Position numbers and translations under genes: made by a program. The notes below the pieces were generated by a model, which saw only the letters and a program-made list of their open reading frames with translations, was not told the origin of the DNA and made no database searches. 64,000 nucleotides of DNA from positions 620,001 through 684,000 of the forward strand of contig CBDICY010000001.1 of the NCBI GenBank assembly GCA_965277445.1. Direction: 5' to 3'. Every line of letters starts with the position of its first letter. Position 1 is the stretch's first letter. This DNA is from JAFMDF01 sp965277445 (GTDB taxonomy: Bacteria; Bacteroidota; Bacteroidia; Chitinophagales; Saprospiraceae). Positions 38,801 to 46,199 of this stretch are shown one piece after another.

Positions 38801-40195
38801 TACAGAGGTTTCTGGAATGATAAATATTGTAGAAGGGATGTTCGAGTAACGGTAACTGAGGGAGATAACCCTTGTACAGATATTGATGGTGATGGTGTTT
38901 GTCAAGAAGACGATTGTGATGATAATGATGCAACAGTAGGAGCTAAACAAGCAGCAGGAACAAGCTGCGATGATGGCAATGACTTAACGATCAACGATGT
39001 GATTCAAGCAGATGGTTGTACTTGTGCAGGCGAAGAAGAGACGACACCTGAAAAAGAAATCTGTGTTGAAAGAGACGTATTCAATACAGACAACTGCCAG
39101 TTTAACATCATTTACGGTTTATACTTGAAATTAGAAGGATTCGATGAATATTATGCTGTAAGTGATGCGTCTTTCATTGAATATACAGATGGAACAGCAC
39201 TTTATACCGCAACGGCAATTAATAATACTAGTCCAAATATTGGCTGGAAAATTGAAGTCAATTTTGGTGGAAGAACGACTTTAGCAGCGGTGGCACCGAA
39301 GGAACATAATTGCTTAACAGCTGATGTAAATGATTTCTACTTCTATGAGACTTTAGAAGGTACATTAACAGGTATTAATGATGCAGCAGGTGCAAGCATG
39401 AGTATCGACAGAGTTGGTCCAGCGTTCCAATTAGGCATTGCAGCTAACATTACGCATAACGGTTATGATTTTGGTGGCGGCGGATGGTTCGTTGCAGATA
39501 TGTTGACGCAACCTACCAATGGCCCTGAATTAATTTTAAATGCAGGTGCACAAGGTCAACATGGAGACATCAATATCAATCTTTCTGGTGACGGAACGGA
39601 GTGTGTGGATGGCAGAGACAATAGCGAATTGGATTGTGGAAATGTAACCGCAATTGTAACAGCAGATGGTATTTCGATCTCTGGCTTAACGGCACCAATC
39701 GAAATCGTAAAAGTCTTTAATTCAAATTGGGTACCAGTTGAGAATTGTACAGGAGATTGTGGAGAAAGCATGACGGTAGCAGTAGCGCCAGGCAATTACG
39801 TAATTCGAGTGAATTTCTATACAGCGAATTGGATTGGCGAATGTGAAGTAGATATTCCAGTTACGGTTCCTGCAAGTGTAAATGCAAATGTTGAAGCAAC
39901 TAGTAGAACAGCAACCCCATTGACGATCAATACGACGACAGCGCCAATAGCAGTATTTCCGAATCCAGCAAAAGAAGAAGTATTTGTGAACTTGAAAGCT
40001 TATATGGGTAAAACTGCTAAGATTCAACTAGTTAATACTTATGGACAAATCGTAAAAGAAGTAGCGATTGATGAAATTTCTACGGAAATGGTTAGATTAG
40101 ATGTGAGCAATTTCCAAACGGGCTTATATCACTTGTCTATCCGAGTAGATCATTCCAATATTATTACCAAGAAAGTATTGGTTAATAGACAGTAG
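32855..40195 (+). CDS. Giant type IX-secreted multidomain protein with nested C-type lectin
   Basis: 2446 aa with a signal peptide (1-21). An unnamed domain at about 38-214 (LTFGASGWLAM, then GNGDININLDG) is followed by a HYR domain split at 224-256 and 396-446 by a C-type lectin (265-395, EPN at 358-360, WTDRS). Five more HYR repeats follow (VCNDDIEVTEAVGENGVVVT pattern). Then come two SdrD-B-like modules (GDIVFNDANGNGLQDDGEAG and GNQVFADENGNGKKDDDETG), Cys-rich modules (three copies, about 80 aa), two nearly identical repeats of about 115 aa (SVTGSQGTNRAWVVTDNNG), a second copy of the unnamed domain (YDFGGGGWFVADM) and a type IX tail (VFPNPAKEEVFVNLKAYMG). Known: HYR and SdrD-B modules make adhesin stalks. 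Inferred: a long surface adhesin, paralogous in parts to the preceding gene. Confidence 0.93.
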   Translation: MNHFYRVVTFLLCFMVFNSWAETPLLIEEDLFTTCADRTASNTTRCMNDDYLNTQYGGYILLRGIDNHYKLENGRFQEFLDGTAQLTGRWVNIGRSDVKFDVDIKFSGRTSTAPNDPKSHVCLDADPSNFYYYTQTSGTLKGRDKTAGARIMVTRVGEAFQVGVGANVTHNQLTFGASGWLAMTVTAQPTTGFNLELQTSTAGGNGDININLDGNPAACLGSDITLNCPTDITTVAQLGANGKVVNWTPPVATTTCMIGNGSTCTSSNLNGFEYLGEFNGSRYYCSEGNNHTWLQARDKAIAAGGTLAVVCSQAENDFLQNGLLAEYAWIGYSDHVSEGNFKWVTGDDCGYTNWSRGEPNNSYGDEDFTRLLKSTGKWTDRSPSFKAEFIMEIPCQGNMEPGNVVTTQIAGPAPGSIFPIGMTEIRYEAIDECGNTEICTFKVTVEEPVDPCAGNGSPMVTVDGRNPDCGQNNGKVRFLFNDNPNRTNIEFSVDGGQTYPLNVSDNAGMAMFSDLAAGTYNLSVRWGNDECAVDLGSVTLNDVRQVAGIQCDDEDETTINDVISADGCTCEGTPVGEINLVCNDDIAEILQPGETGVVVNFNDPTASTTCGLDGLNIDQIEGLASGSVFPIGTTTIKYRVTDACGNMEMCSFDIVIEGTPLMFDLLCADDITVTETVGENGVVVTFNDPSIISNCPADGFTITQTAGLPSESVFPVGTTTVTFSVADGCGQADDCSFEVTVNPAPTGEITFACNDDIIVTETVGENDGVVVTYNEPTATTTCSLGGLSVERTAGLASGETFPIGTTTVTYTATDACGEEETCSFEVTVNPAPTGEITFVCNDDIEVTEAVGENGVVVTYNDPTATSTCPVGTVTVNFISGLASGSVFPVGTTTVIYEAIDGCGGMERCAFLVKVNPAPTGEIFLTCADDQTITIGGDVSTAIVEYDEPVAITSCELDGLNVTLVEGLASGSAFPIGVNTVVYEATDACGEVERCSLTITVVQFIEPCLNDIIIENKVCDDNRTPTDPSDDTYTFDVIVMRTGGAATSYIGSYDNAFLGTASYTADYDEVVTLGPFPAGTFTAPNVFPPLTIEGGLDINLSIVDANDPNCTDRVVVESTGPCSDELPKVKVGDIVFNDANGNGLQDDGEAGIKDVFVQLIDADEEVVAFATTDDNGMYMFGDLDPGNYRLRFMGQPDNLEPTLQDEGDNDDKDSDIDETGLTEIFTLVTGFDDSRDAGFKPRVVEPDPATIGNQVFADENGNGKKDDDETGIDGVEVKLIAENGDILQTTSTENGGFYSFSVVAGNYQVMFGTPFGFNPTNQSGNATDDIDNDSDIDPTTGMTELFSVVAGEVNETIDAGFVAQPDPCTADAGTLTIDADPVELADGSATISATPNGDVVVPSGYEVLYVLTKGAELVIEQTNATPSFTVTSEGKYTIHTLVYEAVTLDLSIVVPGLTTGVEVNSLLIQGGGDICAALDVAGAMVMVMTPVDPCDNITDGGKIEADEDPEACGPYDAAAITNVELPSGGSGDIEYIWLSSTIECPTELTDMIPGANDATYDPGVLRETTYFVRCARRVGCDVWIESDCVVKKVDACDNDGPVDCDAVTATVSEGKVTVDGLIGSNAKVEVIGAGTGWIPTLVCGEDGTACENPQMITDLPEGDYTIKIQLWGADGSYCYGERRVTVDGGEPTCNVDGGTISTNDDVTDLCVGDNEANMVNFSVTGSQGTNRAWVVTDNNGIILNADAPSSIDFEGAGSGTCYVYYLRYENIEGLVAGANIADLSGCFDKSNRIEVSRTENCGDPTCAVDGGTISTTDDTTDLCVGDNEPNMVNFSVTGSQGTNRAWVVTDNNGIILNADAPSSIDFEGAGAGTCYVYYLRYENIEGLVAGANIADLSGCFDKSNRIEVSRTENCGGGEEPICEDVVITTGNGKINLVGLSAPFAVVKIHDINAGWSIIEQCVDCEDPTTFNVPAGDYNVVVEFYRGFWNDKYCRRDVRVTVTEGDNPCTDIDGDGVCQEDDCDDNDATVGAKQAAGTSCDDGNDLTINDVIQADGCTCAGEEETTPEKEICVERDVFNTDNCQFNIIYGLYLKLEGFDEYYAVSDASFIEYTDGTALYTATAINNTSPNIGWKIEVNFGGRTTLAAVAPKEHNCLTADVNDFYFYETLEGTLTGINDAAGASMSIDRVGPAFQLGIAANITHNGYDFGGGGWFVADMLTQPTNGPELILNAGAQGQHGDININLSGDGTECVDGRDNSELDCGNVTAIVTADGISISGLTAPIEIVKVFNSNWVPVENCTGDCGESMTVAVAPGNYVIRVNFYTANWIGECEVDIPVTVPASVNANVEATSRTATPLTINTTTAPIAVFPNPAKEEVFVNLKAYMGKTAKIQLVNTYGQIVKEVAIDEISTEMVRLDVSNFQTGLYHLSIRVDHSNIITKKVLVNRQ

Positions 40196-40209
40196 TAATC
40201 CTCATAGAG

Positions 40210-40244
40210 CGTATCGGATATTTTTAAAATATCTGATACGTTTA
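40210..40244 (+). terminator. Terminator-like hairpin after the 2446-aa gene
   Basis: CGTATC-GATATTT pairs with AAATATC-GATACG with a single mismatch. TTT follows. It starts 15 bases past the stop and is the most likely end of that transcript. Confidence 0.7.
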
Positions 40245-40467
40245 TCCCCCTTTATCTCATTGTCATTGCAATTGAGATTGCCATTGAAGTTTTTTATTTT
40301 TTTTGAAAATTAGGAATAATGAATTGGAGGTAATTTTTTAATAGCAATAGCAAATTTACCCTTCTAAAAATGACCAATTATTAAATATTTTGACCGAATT
40401 GGGGTTATGTGAAATTGAGGTTGCAATTGAAATTCACCTCATAAAAGTTAGTAAGTAAGTGGTTTTC

Positions 40468-40501
40468 GTTATTGGGGTAGCCTCCCCTCCAATAACTTTT
40501 T
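40468..40501 (+). terminator. Second terminator-like hairpin
   Basis: GTTATTGG and CCAATAAC arms with a GC-rich loop are followed by TTTTT. It lies 270 bases after the 2446-aa gene, with no gene recognised in between, so it may serve an unrecognised small transcript. Confidence 0.6.
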
Positions 40502-40539
40502 AAAACGACTATTAAATCATACTTTTTCCTTTTGATGAA

Positions 40540-40578
40540 AAGCCCTTTGGTTGTCCGCAACCAAGGGCTTCTTTTTTT
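40540..40578 (+). terminator. Third terminator, strong
   Basis: AAGCCCTT-GGTTG pairs with CAACC-AAGGGCTT around TCCG and is followed by CTTTTTTT. With the two hairpins before it, the 476-base gap holds three candidate terminators but no recognised gene. Confidence 0.8.
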
Positions 40579-40671
40579 ACCAAAACAATAACACTATATT
40601 TTTTGGGGTTACTAAAATAGTTTCTAAATTCGTTGGTAGTTAATTACCAGAAACCTCAAAGGATGTAGTAT

Positions 40672-41748
40672 ATGTATAAAAACGAGCAGCAAATAACAGA
40701 AAGTATTGTTTTAAAAGAATGGATGACCAATGTTTTAAATGGGCGCTTCTGGCTTTTATCTTGCTGTTTGATGATGCAGATAACCTCATCGGCTCAACCC
40801 GCCCCCGTATTTATTCCTTCAGATTTTGATTTTGAAGCAGAAGAAGCAGGCTGTATTTGCACGCCAGGCGTTATTAATAAATCACCAGGGAAAGGTTTAC
40901 TAATAGAATACAAATTAACTTCAGGCGGTAATTTTACCCCCGATGAAGTACCTACTGGTATTGGTCCAAGCAAAGTTAATAGTTTAAGTCGCTTAAGATT
41001 GCGTTTAAAAGTACCTGTAATTATCAAACCCAAAACTAAATTACTGATAGGCGTTGATCATTTTTTAGAGCAATATCAATTAAACTTCATTCAACCTGTT
41101 TTTTCCCAACAACTCAATTTGATTGATGGCACCACGTTAAAAAGTTCTAGATTAACCGCCTATTTATTACAGTCAATAAGTGAAACCAATTATCTAGGGA
41201 TACAAGCAAGAGTGGCGTATAATGGAGCTTATAATGGTGTCGTTGATACGGATGCTTTTTATCGACAAATTAGGTTTTCGGCTATTTGGGGCGTTAAAAA
41301 AAGAGACGATTTAGAGTGGGGGATAGGCGTAATCTATTCGGACAATTTTACTAGAAAAATAGCGCTTCCTTTTTTCTTGTACAACCGAACCTATAATGAA
41401 AGATGGGGTTTAGAAGCGGCTTTCCCAGTTTCCATTTTGATGCGCTATAATTTTAATCCAAGAAATTTACTCTTGTTTGGTCCAGAGTTTTCTAGTGCGG
41501 CTTATGCCTTAAGAGGAGAAAACCCTTCCTTGAATGAGGATTATTATTTTAGGCATACCGAATTAAATTTTGGGGCTAAATTTGAACGACAAATCCGCCC
41601 TTGGATTTGGGCAAATATTCATGCGGGACTACAAATAAATTTTGATTCTGAATATTTAATGGTGACCAATTTGGATGATATATTTGAACCAGACCTAATT
41701 ACGGGGGCATTTTTAAAAATTGGCTTATTTTTGTCCCCACCGAATTGA
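40672..41748 (+). CDS. Predicted outer-membrane beta-barrel protein (DUF6268-like)
   Basis: 358 aa from the ATG at 40672. A start at codon 18 (40723, MTNVLNGRFWLLSCC) would place the signal peptide directly at the N-terminus and is equally possible. After the signal (ending SSAQ) the sequence has alternating beta-strands with aromatic ends (RLRLRLKVPVIIKPKTKLLI, LEWGIGVIYSDNF, WGLEAAFPVSILMRYNF) and finishes with a strand, GAFLKIGLFLSPPN. This is the pattern of the DUF6268 outer-membrane barrels of Bacteroidota. The assignment is by pattern and is not certain. The function is unknown. A repeat element begins 12 bases after its stop. Confidence 0.65.
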   Translation: MYKNEQQITESIVLKEWMTNVLNGRFWLLSCCLMMQITSSAQPAPVFIPSDFDFEAEEAGCICTPGVINKSPGKGLLIEYKLTSGGNFTPDEVPTGIGPSKVNSLSRLRLRLKVPVIIKPKTKLLIGVDHFLEQYQLNFIQPVFSQQLNLIDGTTLKSSRLTAYLLQSISETNYLGIQARVAYNGAYNGVVDTDAFYRQIRFSAIWGVKKRDDLEWGIGVIYSDNFTRKIALPFFLYNRTYNERWGLEAAFPVSILMRYNFNPRNLLLFGPEFSSAAYALRGENPSLNEDYYFRHTELNFGAKFERQIRPWIWANIHAGLQINFDSEYLMVTNLDDIFEPDLITGAFLKIGLFLSPPN

Positions 41749-41760
41749 GGAAACGAGTTG

Positions 41761-42054
41761 CGAGTTACGGGTTGCGAGTTGGTTTTTTGGATGAATGTCA
41801 ATTTTTCAATGATAAAAATAAACTAAGAATAGAGCATCCCAAAATGTCGACAACCTTTTTTGCGGCACAACCGTAACTTGGAAATTCATTTCCAAGAAAA
41901 AACAACTTGAACAATAATAATCCGTGGGGCGATAAATCCGTGGGGAATTTAACAGAAAATGCCCAACTTGTTTTTTTATCTGTTACTAAGCATTTACACT
42001 TCCTAAAAATAGCATAAAATTGTATACAACCCACAACTCGCAGCCCGCAACCCG
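41761..42054. mobile_element. Inverted-repeat element overlapping the kinase gene start
   Basis: Arms at 41761-41781 (CGAGTTACGGGTTGCGAGTTG) and 42034-42054 are inverted copies matching at 18 of 21 positions. Between them are two copies of ATCCGTGGGG (41921 and 41936 areas). It encodes no protein of its own. The right arm supplies codons of the diacylglycerol-kinase-like frame. Confidence 0.55.
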
Positions 42055-42925
42055 AAAAATAAGATTTATCATCAACCCCTTCTCTGGATTAAGTCGTAAA
42101 AAAAACGTCCCTGCCTTAATTGAAAAATATATTGATAAAAATAAGTTTGCCTATGATATTGCCTTCACCGAAGCGGCTGGACATGCCATTGAGTTAGCCA
42201 AATCCGCAGTTGCCGAAAATTATGACATCGTCGTAGCGGTAGGCGGAGATGGTTCTGTAAATGAAGTGGCAAGTGCCTTAATAGGCACAAAAGTAAAGCT
42301 AGGCATCCTGCCAGGTGGTTCAGGCAACGGTTTTGCCATGCATTTAGGCTTGGGTAGAAATATCCGGAAAGCTATTCAACTACTCAATACCGCTAAATCA
42401 ATTACCATTGATACTTGCGAATTAAATGGCAGACCTTTTGTCAATCTAGGCGGTACAGGATTTGATGCGCTCGTAGCTTATAGAGCGAAACAAAGTACCC
42501 TAAGAGGCTTATGGGCATACACTAAATTTGCGATACTAGAAGCATGGTCTTATCCCATCGAAAAATATACTATAAAGGTAGACAACCAAACCATTACCCA
42601 AGAATGTTTAGTTATAGAAGTTGCCAATGCCCAAATGTTCGGCTATAATTTTGTCATTGCTCCACAAGCTAAATTTGATGATGGTCTACTCGACGTTTTG
42701 TTAGTCAAAAAAGCCCCCAAATGGCGCTATTTATTTAGCCTGTGGCGATTTTTTAACGCCTCTTTTCATAAGAGTAGTTTAGTCACCAGCTATAGAGGAA
42801 AAGACATTAAAATAATCGGTAAAAAACCAACGCCTGTTCACATTGATGGGGAAGGGTATTATTTGGCCGACGATTTGCATTTTACGGTTTTGCCTTTGTC
42901 TTTGGAGGTGTTGGTGTCTGGGTGA
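42020..42925 (+). CDS. Diacylglycerol kinase / sphingosine kinase family lipid kinase
   Basis: 301 aa. The DAGK catalytic domain begins at about residue 13 (RKIRFIINPFSGLSRKKNVP), followed by the nucleotide motif VVAVGGDGSVNEVASAL and LGILPGGSGNGFAMHLGLG. The C-terminal beta-sandwich domain includes CLVIEVANAQMFGYNFVIAP, FDDGLLDVLLVKKAP and the ending VHIDGEGYYLADDLHFTVLP. Known: these soluble enzymes phosphorylate diacylglycerol or related lipids using ATP. There is no ATG before the domain. The frame opens at a TTG (42020), and codons 5-12 come from the right arm of a repeat element, so the real start is uncertain and the insertion may have replaced the original one. Confidence 0.88.
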   Translation: MYTTHNSQPATRKIRFIINPFSGLSRKKNVPALIEKYIDKNKFAYDIAFTEAAGHAIELAKSAVAENYDIVVAVGGDGSVNEVASALIGTKVKLGILPGGSGNGFAMHLGLGRNIRKAIQLLNTAKSITIDTCELNGRPFVNLGGTGFDALVAYRAKQSTLRGLWAYTKFAILEAWSYPIEKYTIKVDNQTITQECLVIEVANAQMFGYNFVIAPQAKFDDGLLDVLLVKKAPKWRYLFSLWRFFNASFHKSSLVTSYRGKDIKIIGKKPTPVHIDGEGYYLADDLHFTVLPLSLEVLVSG

Positions 42926-42944
42926 TTTTTGGTAATGAACTGCC

Positions 42945-42972
42945 TTTGTTAAGAAACATATATTTAATTTTG
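42945..42972 (+). promoter_or_regulatory. Candidate promoter of the CRISPR-Cas operon
   Basis: TTTG at 42945-42948 and TAATTTTG at 42965-42972 resemble the -33 and TAnnTTTG (-7) boxes, with a spacer slightly shorter than usual. It would start transcription about 140 bases before the WYL gene. Confidence 0.35.
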
Positions 42973-43123
42973 CACGTAACAAAATATAAACATAGAATCA
43001 AAAGTAGATTTTAAGAAAATTTCCCCATACTATCACCATTTTTCAATTTTTGTCCATTCAATTATGCAAATATTACACTTATGACTGAAACGATAATATT
43101 CAGTTGAAACCATCTATTAACCA

Positions 43124-44005
43124 ATGAAGAAAGCAATAAGACTCCTTAAATTAATTGACTTACTCCAACATCCTGGTAAAACAAAAGCCTACCTTTCAAG
43201 TGTCCTTGGACATGACATTAGAACTATTGAAAGAGATTTAATTGAACTTAAAGAAATTGGGTTTGATTATGATAAAGATGAAGCAGGGCGACATTATCTT
43301 TTTCCAAATGCCTTGATTGGCACTAAAATTCATCTGACCAATACTGAGGCAGATTTTATAAGTGATTTAATAACTCAAACCAATTCAGAACATCCACTTG
43401 CCCAATCTATTCAAACTAAGTTGATTTTTCGTTCGGGTTCGGGTAGATGGCTATCAGACGATATACGTAAAAATGTACCTAATATTATTGCCCAATTAAC
43501 GGAGGCGATGAAAATGCATTGTCAGATTGAGATTTTAGATTACTATTCTGCTTACCAAGGTAAACGCATTAGTCGATTTGTAGAACCACTTAGCTTTACT
43601 TCAAATTATCGGTATCTCATTGCTTATGAGGCGAGTGATGATTTATTCGTCAATATCAAAATTGACCGAATTACTAAAATGAATATCTTAGCTGAAAAAT
43701 GTACCAAATCGCCTGATGATGTGGAAATGGATATTTTTCAAATGGCTTTTAATAAAGATAAACACCACATCACTTTATTATTGACCCCATTGGCTTATCG
43801 AATTTTAGTGGAAGAACGCCCTGGGGCGGATGCTTTAATTGAACCTTATGAGGATAAGATTTTTAAATTTAAATTTTCTGCGGCTATTGCTACTTTTTTG
43901 CCGATTAGTCGCTTTTGTATGGGGCTGCCTGGACAGATCAAAGTATTGGAATCGCCTGATTTGATTAAATTTTTACAGGGGCGAAAGAAAGGTTTTTTGT
44001 GGTGA
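43124..44005 (+). CDS. WYL-domain transcriptional regulator of the CRISPR locus
   Basis: 293 aa. The N-terminal winged helix at about 1-65 (LIDLLQHPGKTKAYLSSVLG, RTIERDLIELKEIGFD) is of the DeoR/HTH_11 kind. The middle and C-terminal parts form a WYL domain (about 130-215: ILDYYSAYQGKRISRFVEPL, NYRYLIAYEASDDLFVNIKI, RITKMNILAE) and the usual WYL C-terminal extension. Known: WYL proteins bind nucleic-acid or nucleotide ligands and regulate several CRISPR-Cas and other defence loci. The gene precedes cas8b by 68 bases on the same strand, so control of the cas operon is the natural inference. Its ligand is unknown. Confidence 0.88.
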   Translation: MKKAIRLLKLIDLLQHPGKTKAYLSSVLGHDIRTIERDLIELKEIGFDYDKDEAGRHYLFPNALIGTKIHLTNTEADFISDLITQTNSEHPLAQSIQTKLIFRSGSGRWLSDDIRKNVPNIIAQLTEAMKMHCQIEILDYYSAYQGKRISRFVEPLSFTSNYRYLIAYEASDDLFVNIKIDRITKMNILAEKCTKSPDDVEMDIFQMAFNKDKHHITLLLTPLAYRILVEERPGADALIEPYEDKIFKFKFSAAIATFLPISRFCMGLPGQIKVLESPDLIKFLQGRKKGFLW

Positions 44006-44073
44006 ATGGCGTGTGCGACAGGTTTGGTCGGTTGGATGTGTTTATTTTGTGGGAGAATTAAAAACAGAAATAA

Positions 44074-46167
44074 ATGGAATGGTTACAGACATATAAAATA
44101 GGAAAGGCTTTAATTAAATCTGGTAAATATAATTGGCAAAATGCTTATCAAGGTTCTTACTATCCTCCTTACATAAAAGATTCTAGAGAACGGAAAATAC
44201 CTTATATCCTAGAACTAATTATTGATTTAAATCTAAATGAAGTTAGACTTGATTCAAGACAACTTGATGGTATTGAACTTGAATTACACGAAGCGGATAA
44301 TCCCTTTGTAAAAGAAAGTTATTTTACTTCTGTGGCTGGAAATTTCACTAGCTATTATTTGTGTACTCCTTATAGTAAAGGAAAAAGTATATTAGATTTT
44401 TTTGGAATTAAAGATGGAAAATTAGAGCAGGCAAAAAAGAAGAAAGAACTGATTGGTTTTGAGAAAGAATATACACAATTGATTAAGGGGAAACTCTTGA
44501 ATGAAAAGTTTGTAGAATCTAGATTAGTAAAAACCAGAAATGCGGTTAGGAATAATCCATTAATTATAAAACAGCTTAATACCATTCTTAAAAACTTAAA
44601 ACTGTTTGTAGAACTTTCTCAAAAAAAGTCATTTGATACAAAAAAAACTAAGCAGGAAATAAGTGGAAAGCCTTTAAGTGCTAGATTAAATACTTCACCA
44701 AAAGGCAATGCTGATGTTGCATTTATTACTACTAAAATTATTCAAGGAAAAAATAAGAAAGGTTTTTACTCAAACAGAGAAAAAGAAGCTAAAGATTTTT
44801 TTACGAATCGTTTTTTAAGTCTTGCTGCTATTGACTCTAAAAATCTAAAAAAAGGAGCTTGTTATTTTACAGATGAAACGAAAGTTTATAATGTATCCCT
44901 CCCTAGAGATAACGTTAATCTTTTAAAAATAAGCACAAATTTAACTAGTACAGAATCAAACTTCCAAGGAAGTAATTTTTCAGTTAGCCGAAATGCTTAT
45001 GACTGCTTAAAATTGGGTAGTTGGTTTATTGCGAAAAAAATGGTTGTTAGAATTGCAGGTATTCCACATTATATCTTACCAGATTTTACAAATGATTTTA
45101 AGATTTTAGATTACAAATCTGAACTGACTGATAAAGTAGATTTAGTATTTAGGGAGGCGGAATATGATAGGATGAAAAAGAGATTATTTAGGTTGAGTAA
45201 TAATAAAATAAATTCTTTATCATTTATTGGATTTATTGGTGATGACCGTCAAATTGATTTTGTAAATAGAATTCAAATAGTTGAACCAGATTACTTCAAT
45301 CATTTATTTGAAATTTTTCAAGATACTCAAGAAAGAATTTCTGAAATAGCCGATGGGAAATGGACACAACTTGCACGTTTTTCTCTTGCCTCTTCTTATC
45401 GTTTGTTTCCGATTTCGACAAGTAATCCGAAGAAAAACCCTGTTCTTTTATTTTTCAAAATGCTTTTTGAGAAAACCCCTATTCCTTTATCTTTTTTGAT
45501 GGATAATTATCAGAAATTATTAAAAATAATTAGACATGGTAAAGAGAATGAAAAGAAGAAAATAGGTAAAAAATCCTCTTATGCTGGTGTTCTTAATATT
45601 CCTTACGAACCAAGTGAATACGCTGATAATGCAATGGGGGTAGCAACATTAAAGTACTTAATCTTAATAAATTTTATTTCCCGAATAAATAATCAAAATA
45701 TGGAAATTAATGTAAATAAATTAGACAAAACGGATACATTCTTTGAGGTGTCAGGTTTTTCGAATTCCGAAAGTAAAAAGGCTCTTTTTTATTTAGGGCG
45801 GTTAATTCGTAGAGTGGCTGAGGCACAAAGTGGTCAAGGAAATGCTAAGGCAGTTTTAGAGAAAATCAATTATTCAGGAATGGGTATTGAAGATATACAA
45901 TGGCTTAGCTGTGAAGTATTTGAAAAATTAAAACAATATAATCGAGGGAAATATAAAACTTTAAAATATGGAGACGATGATTGGAAATTCTTTTCAGAAT
46001 CTTTTTTAAAAGCTAATGCTAAAGGGCAAAATTCTTGGCAATTAACAGAAATGGAAAATGTATTTTATCTCTTAACAGGGTATGGAATGTACTGGCAGAC
46101 AAAAGAAGAACGACCTGTTCCGCCTGAACAAGATAAAGAGATACCTAAGGAAGTAATTGCTGAATAA
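44074..46167 (+). CDS. cas8b: Cas8b/Csh1-like large subunit, type I-B
   Basis: 697 aa. The call rests on its place directly before a Csh2-type cas7 gene and on its length and build, since large subunits diverge fast. The N-terminal part has ERKIPYILELIIDLNLNEV. A segment at about 340-400 shows AKKMVVRIAGIPHYILPDF and KVDLVFREAEYDRMKKRLF, as in Csh1-type proteins. The C-terminal helical part is Lys-rich. No zinc-finger Cys cluster was seen, although many Cas8b proteins have one. Known: the large subunit recognises the PAM and recruits Cas3. It is AT-rich like cas7, cas5 and cas3. Confidence 0.85.
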   Translation: MEWLQTYKIGKALIKSGKYNWQNAYQGSYYPPYIKDSRERKIPYILELIIDLNLNEVRLDSRQLDGIELELHEADNPFVKESYFTSVAGNFTSYYLCTPYSKGKSILDFFGIKDGKLEQAKKKKELIGFEKEYTQLIKGKLLNEKFVESRLVKTRNAVRNNPLIIKQLNTILKNLKLFVELSQKKSFDTKKTKQEISGKPLSARLNTSPKGNADVAFITTKIIQGKNKKGFYSNREKEAKDFFTNRFLSLAAIDSKNLKKGACYFTDETKVYNVSLPRDNVNLLKISTNLTSTESNFQGSNFSVSRNAYDCLKLGSWFIAKKMVVRIAGIPHYILPDFTNDFKILDYKSELTDKVDLVFREAEYDRMKKRLFRLSNNKINSLSFIGFIGDDRQIDFVNRIQIVEPDYFNHLFEIFQDTQERISEIADGKWTQLARFSLASSYRLFPISTSNPKKNPVLLFFKMLFEKTPIPLSFLMDNYQKLLKIIRHGKENEKKKIGKKSSYAGVLNIPYEPSEYADNAMGVATLKYLILINFISRINNQNMEINVNKLDKTDTFFEVSGFSNSESKKALFYLGRLIRRVAEAQSGQGNAKAVLEKINYSGMGIEDIQWLSCEVFEKLKQYNRGKYKTLKYGDDDWKFFSESFLKANAKGQNSWQLTEMENVFYLLTGYGMYWQTKEERPVPPEQDKEIPKEVIAE

Positions 46168-46199
46168 ATAAAAAATTATAACCACAAAATTAAATAAAA

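Noticed and set aside
34411..39795. Several 60-180 codon antisense frames inside the 2446-aa gene
   Set aside because: Shadows of the repetitive coding strand, with no start context or recognisable domain.
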